DNA from: a virus
Length of the DNA: 32,706 bases
Reading direction: 5' to 3' (one strand)
Virus record (IMG/VR): IMGVR_UViG_3300021364_000097
Span: 1 to 32,706 of that record
This document shows positions 30,093 to 32,706 of the stretch, one piece after another (the stretch's first letter is position 1; each line of letters begins with the position of its first letter). A program made the position numbers and the translations under genes. The notes below the pieces were generated by a model, which was given only the letters and a program-made list of their open reading frames with translations, was not told where the DNA came from and made no database searches.

Positions 30093-30634
30093 GTATTTGC
30101 ACAGTCATTGATGGTCTCTTTGATGAACTTTATGTTCAGGAACTGAGTGCTAAAGTTATGGACATTCCTGTCGCTCCCAACAACATTGCGGGGCGGCAGA
30201 CTTTTCCGTATGGGCTCACAGGTAATCATCGATTGTTTGGTGCGACATTGTTTCGTCGTGAGTCAATCAATACGATTACGAAACTCGAACCACCAGCACA
30301 GTTGTTCTTTCCAATTCTAGAACAGATTGAGCGTGTGATAGAGACTCCATTATATTGCAGAGAGATTTCACTCAACGTGCAATGTTATGGTCAGGATGGT
30401 ACTGAGCATACTGATTCATCAGATCCAAATGAATTAACCATACTACAATTCACGACAGCAAACTGGAAGTCAAGTTATGGTGGACAGTTTGAACTCTGCA
30501 CACCACATGAGGTGCATGAGTATGTGCCTGGTAGAATTGTGATCTTACCATCAAACATCCCTCATCGTGGTCTTGGTCCTACTGAACAGAATCAAATTCG
30601 TACCAGTATTGTCTATCGCGTGAGACCACTATGA
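30089..30634 (+). CDS. 2OG-Fe(II) oxygenase, 181 aa
   Basis: This is a small, classic-signature enzyme: YGQDGTEHTDSSDPNELTIL with H107 and D109 as HxD, GGQFEL (131-136) as the following strand, PGRIVILPSNIPHRG with distal H159, and IRTSIVYRVRPL with R171 at the 2-oxoglutarate position. It lacks the HxH form seen in the TIGR02466-like copies and is closer to prolyl-hydroxylase or AlkB-type spacing, though no DNA-repair-specific motif is visible. It overlaps the previous and next genes by four bases each. Confidence 0.82.
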   Translation: MSICTVIDGLFDELYVQELSAKVMDIPVAPNNIAGRQTFPYGLTGNHRLFGATLFRRESINTITKLEPPAQLFFPILEQIERVIETPLYCREISLNVQCYGQDGTEHTDSSDPNELTILQFTTANWKSSYGGQFELCTPHEVHEYVPGRIVILPSNIPHRGLGPTEQNQIRTSIVYRVRPL

Positions 30635-30789
30635 AAGATAGAATTACATTCATTCTCCCCTTTCTACAGTTCATCATTGCACTGGTAACTCTTTCTAAGA
30701 TACCAGAACCACCTCCACAATACTTTTGTGAGCAAGGTAAAGACACTTATGGTAACGCATACCCAATTATTATTTGTAACCCACAATGA
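30631..30789 (+). CDS. Small membrane-anchored protein, 52 aa
   Basis: Begins in ATGA overlap with the oxygenase stop. The N-terminus ITFILPFLQFIIALVTL (residues 5-21) is a single hydrophobic span, followed by a proline-rich KIPEPPPQ and two cysteines (FCEQG and IICN) that could form a disulphide outside the cytoplasm. This suggests a type II or uncleaved-signal membrane peptide. Small membrane proteins near lysis genes can be spanins, but no partner is identifiable here. Confidence 0.55.
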   Translation: MKDRITFILPFLQFIIALVTLSKIPEPPPQYFCEQGKDTYGNAYPIIICNPQ

Positions 30790-31136
30790 GTATTCCACAT
30801 TTCAAATCCCAACATGACTGGGAAGCATTTACCCAGATCTTTGATAGTCAGTGGCATTGTAAGAAAGCATTGCTAGATCGTGTTAAGGATGATATGCTCC
30901 CTGGATACAACTGGGATCAACTTCAACCACATACAATGGAAGTGATCAACGACATGGTGCAATCTATGCTGTATGATGTAGATCGTAAGTTCAAAGAGAC
31001 ACACCAGGACTATAAGACTGATGATGATGACATCTTCATTCCATATAAGTCATTTAAGGAGAATGTAACAGAAGCATTGCTAGAAGCAAATCAGAAGTTC
31101 TGGAATAGTGGTCTTGATTGTCCTCCCAATGAATGA
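30786..31136 (+). CDS. Hypothetical protein, 116 aa
   Basis: A helical, acidic protein with SQHDWEAFTQIFDSQWHCKK at the start and a FIPYKSFKENVTEALLEANQ segment near the end. No domain recognised. ATGA overlaps on both sides place it firmly in the operon, between a membrane peptide and an oxygenase. Function unknown. Confidence 0.68.
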   Translation: MSIPHFKSQHDWEAFTQIFDSQWHCKKALLDRVKDDMLPGYNWDQLQPHTMEVINDMVQSMLYDVDRKFKETHQDYKTDDDDIFIPYKSFKENVTEALLEANQKFWNSGLDCPPNE

Positions 31137-31609
31137 ATGTTCACATCATTGATGATTACCCACATGTTCCAGTCTCCATACCTAACATCATCTCACCCAG
31201 TCCTTTTTATAGTCATGATTTTGAACACCCTCATCAAAGTATCTGCCTTGATCTCATCAAGATCTCTCAGCACTATTTCCCAACCAAAGGATCAGGATAT
31301 GAATACCAAGTTAATTACAATTCAAGACCACCAACTTGGCATATTGACCGAGATGTAGTATACTATAACGAGACAGGTGAAAATCATTTACCCATTTGTT
31401 CTATTGTTCTATATTATGATATTCACCCTGATTTAGTCACTGGTGAATTGAATATAGATAATCAAATGTTAATTCGTCCAAAGAATCAACGTATTGTGAT
31501 CTTTGGACCAGGCATTGTGCATAAGGTAGAAGATTTTGATCTACCAAGAACTAGCATCGCTGTTTTACCATGGATCAAAAGCCCCCTATCCCGCAAATCA
31601 TCGCCTTGA
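31133..31609 (+). CDS. Small 2OG-Fe(II) oxygenase-like protein, 158 aa
   Basis: The signature is PTWHIDRDVVYYN (H70, D72 as HxD), CSIVLYYD (89-96), GELNIDNQMLIRPKNQRIVI (104-123), GPGIVHKVED with H130, and LPRTSIAVLPW with R139. Although short, the full HxD...H...R set is present in the right order, so it may be a minimal domain of the superfamily. Its C-terminus overlaps a small membrane gene by 40 bases. Specificity unknown. Confidence 0.75.
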   Translation: MNVHIIDDYPHVPVSIPNIISPSPFYSHDFEHPHQSICLDLIKISQHYFPTKGSGYEYQVNYNSRPPTWHIDRDVVYYNETGENHLPICSIVLYYDIHPDLVTGELNIDNQMLIRPKNQRIVIFGPGIVHKVEDFDLPRTSIAVLPWIKSPLSRKSSP

Positions 31610-31704
31610 TCATTACATTCCTCGCAACAATCGCAACGATCGTAGCAGGATACTTTCATGGTCATATGCACCTGATCACAACACTACAAAACGCAGTCAA
31701 ATGA
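31570..31704 (+). CDS. Small membrane protein, 44 aa
   Basis: A single hydrophobic helix (IIALIITFLATIATIVAGYF, residues 10-29) follows a short polar start, with a His-rich FHGHMHL tail after it. No signal-cleavage site. It overlaps the oxygenase by 40 bases in another frame and the next gene by four (ATGA). Size and topology fit phage inner-membrane peptides. It is too short for a family call. Confidence 0.5.
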   Translation: MDQKPPIPQIIALIITFLATIATIVAGYFHGHMHLITTLQNAVK

Positions 31705-31889
31705 ATCTTTCTATTCAAGAAGTCGATCACATTCTCAGAGCACTGGAAACCATGAGCAATCATGATGTAGCACGAGCAAGAGAAATTATCTCTAATGGTG
31801 TTACAGATCATGAAGGATTGATTCAACGACTTAAAGATTATAAACTTCGATTGACCAGTCCTGCTTACGATGCATGGAGTTTTGAATGA
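31701..31889 (+). CDS. Hypothetical protein, 62 aa
   Basis: Starts at ATG 31701 in an ATGA overlap. An upstream in-frame start at 31536 lies inside the oxygenase and gives an unlikely sequence. The product is two or three amphipathic helices (LSIQEVDHILRALETMSNHD; HEGLIQRLKDYKLRL). No motif recognised. Its stop overlaps the next start by four bases. Confidence 0.6.
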   Translation: MNLSIQEVDHILRALETMSNHDVARAREIISNGVTDHEGLIQRLKDYKLRLTSPAYDAWSFE

Positions 31890-32659
31890 GTGAATTGATT
31901 AAGAGAACATTTCATGTTGAGATTTCAAGTGATGTCTTGGAAATGATTCGTGAAATTGAACAACCTTTCTTCTCCTCTGGTGGTGCATACTATCGACTAG
32001 AGAAGTATCTGTGTGAACAAGATCATCCAGATGCACGTTTCTTTTTAAGTGATCCTACCATTTGTGAGTATGAGAAACTTTTAAAAGAGAATGGGAGAAA
32101 GTATGATTCATATGTGAGAAAAGAACTGAATAAAGCATATAAGCAACGTAATCTGAAGCGAACAGAACTACGTCGTGAAAGTGAACTTCTCACTCAGAAG
32201 TGGCGTCTGTTTCAAAAAACTGCTGCTGAAGCAACACATCTCACAAAGAAACAACGATCTAAACTTAGAATGGAGCCAGGTGGTGCTGAAGACATGAGAT
32301 TGAAAAAGAATGCGATTAATAATCTGATGCATGAAATTGAATCACCAATCATTGATTATGCTGAAGAACATTTTCGTGCTCCTGATGTTTGGGATGTGCT
32401 AAAACCACTCTTTGCTAGATCATATTGGATTCATACTTATGTCTCATATCTACCACCAATGTATCTAAACGGTAGAGTATATTCTATCGTATCAGAAGAA
32501 CCAGTTCAACAATCACCACCAGAACAACTACCACCAGAACTGCATAACTCAGTACAATGGAAGTCTCGTAATCGTGGTGGTAAAGTTACTCTATCAGGTA
32601 AAGGGTTTGATCAGGTAGCATCTAAACATTATCCACCTAATATTCCTAATCAAGCATGA
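31886..32659 (+). CDS. Hypothetical protein, 257 aa
   Basis: The central region is a long basic helix or coiled coil (RKELNKAYKQRNLKRTELRR; LTQKWRLFQKTAAEA) with high Lys/Arg/Glu content. An N-terminal segment begins RTFHVEISSDVLEMI, and the tail has a proline/glutamine run (EEPVQQSPPEQLPPELH near 206-222). There are no cysteine pairs or membrane spans. Binding to nucleic acid or a scaffold role would fit the charge pattern, but I cannot name the family. Confidence 0.72.
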   Translation: MSELIKRTFHVEISSDVLEMIREIEQPFFSSGGAYYRLEKYLCEQDHPDARFFLSDPTICEYEKLLKENGRKYDSYVRKELNKAYKQRNLKRTELRRESELLTQKWRLFQKTAAEATHLTKKQRSKLRMEPGGAEDMRLKKNAINNLMHEIESPIIDYAEEHFRAPDVWDVLKPLFARSYWIHTYVSYLPPMYLNGRVYSIVSEEPVQQSPPEQLPPELHNSVQWKSRNRGGKVTLSGKGFDQVASKHYPPNIPNQA

Positions 32660-32706
32660 CCTCAGCACTCTTTATCGCAGCATTCATCATTGGATTTCCA
32701 CTTACA
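32656..32706 (+). CDS. Partial small membrane protein (runs off the window)
   Basis: Only the first 17 codons are present (MTSALFIAAFIIGFPLT). The sequence is hydrophobic and starts in an ATGA overlap with the previous stop, as do the other coupled genes. It could be a signal peptide or a membrane anchor. Confidence 0.45.
   Translation, partial: MTSALFIAAFIIGFPLT

Noticed and set aside
1-32706. CRISPR arrays, insertion sequences, integrase or attachment sites.
   Set aside because: I found no regularly spaced repeats, transposase or integrase motifs, or direct repeats flanking the tRNAs that would mark an integration site.

Overview
The window looks like part of the genome of a T4-like (myovirus-type) cyanophage that infects marine Synechococcus or Prochlorococcus. 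Four things support this: a CpeT-like phycobilin auxiliary gene; an enormous fibre-type structural gene followed by three tail-collar genes; densely packed small genes with 4-base start/stop overlaps and T4-late-like TAAATA promoter motifs; and a tmRNA whose tag (ANNIV..FSR..) and permuted layout both match the marine picocyanobacterial type. I see no integrase, IS element or CRISPR array.

Layout. (1) 1-841: a small unknown gene and cpeT. (2) 843-1389: an RNA block with a circularly permuted tmRNA followed by tRNA-Thr(UGU), tRNA-Ala(UGC) and tRNA-Asn(GUU). (3) 1392-2730: five small genes (a cupin/JmjC-like protein, two unknowns, a glutaredoxin-like protein, one unknown). (4) 2783-17920: late structural module with a 3267-residue fibre-like protein, three tail-collar paralogues, a prolyl-4-hydroxylase-like enzyme and a tail-assembly-chaperone-domain protein. 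(5) 17901-21683: five more putative 2OG-Fe(II) oxygenases, one inverted, closed by a strong rho-independent terminator. (6) 21733-23043: an SF2 helicase with its own promoter and terminator and GC-richer codons. (7) 23088-32706: about 35 mostly tiny genes, many translationally coupled. These include four further 2OG-Fe(II) oxygenases, a secreted HEXXH protein, an AbrB-like protein and several single-span membrane peptides.

Functional reading. The tail and fibre genes are virion components. The ten 2OG-Fe(II) oxygenase-like genes share the HxD/E or HxH ... H ... R iron and 2-oxoglutarate signature but belong to at least four sequence types. Six lie directly downstream of the fibre/collar genes, so modification of tail proteins is a plausible but unproven role. 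The tmRNA plus three tRNAs would support translation in the host. CpeT acts on light harvesting.

The strongest unusual observation is the phage-borne, circularly permuted (two-piece) tmRNA. Its predicted tag is AANNIVAFSRTRDLATA, which ends in -ATA rather than the usual -AA degron and carries an 8-base tandem duplication. Other oddities are a ribosome-binding site inside the 3' end of tRNA-Asn, a CATG palindrome serving as start codon on both strands, a repeated promoter/leader element in front of at least two and possibly three early-type genes, and a long overlapping reading frame at 29140-29601. All functional calls come from reading motifs by eye; no database search was run.
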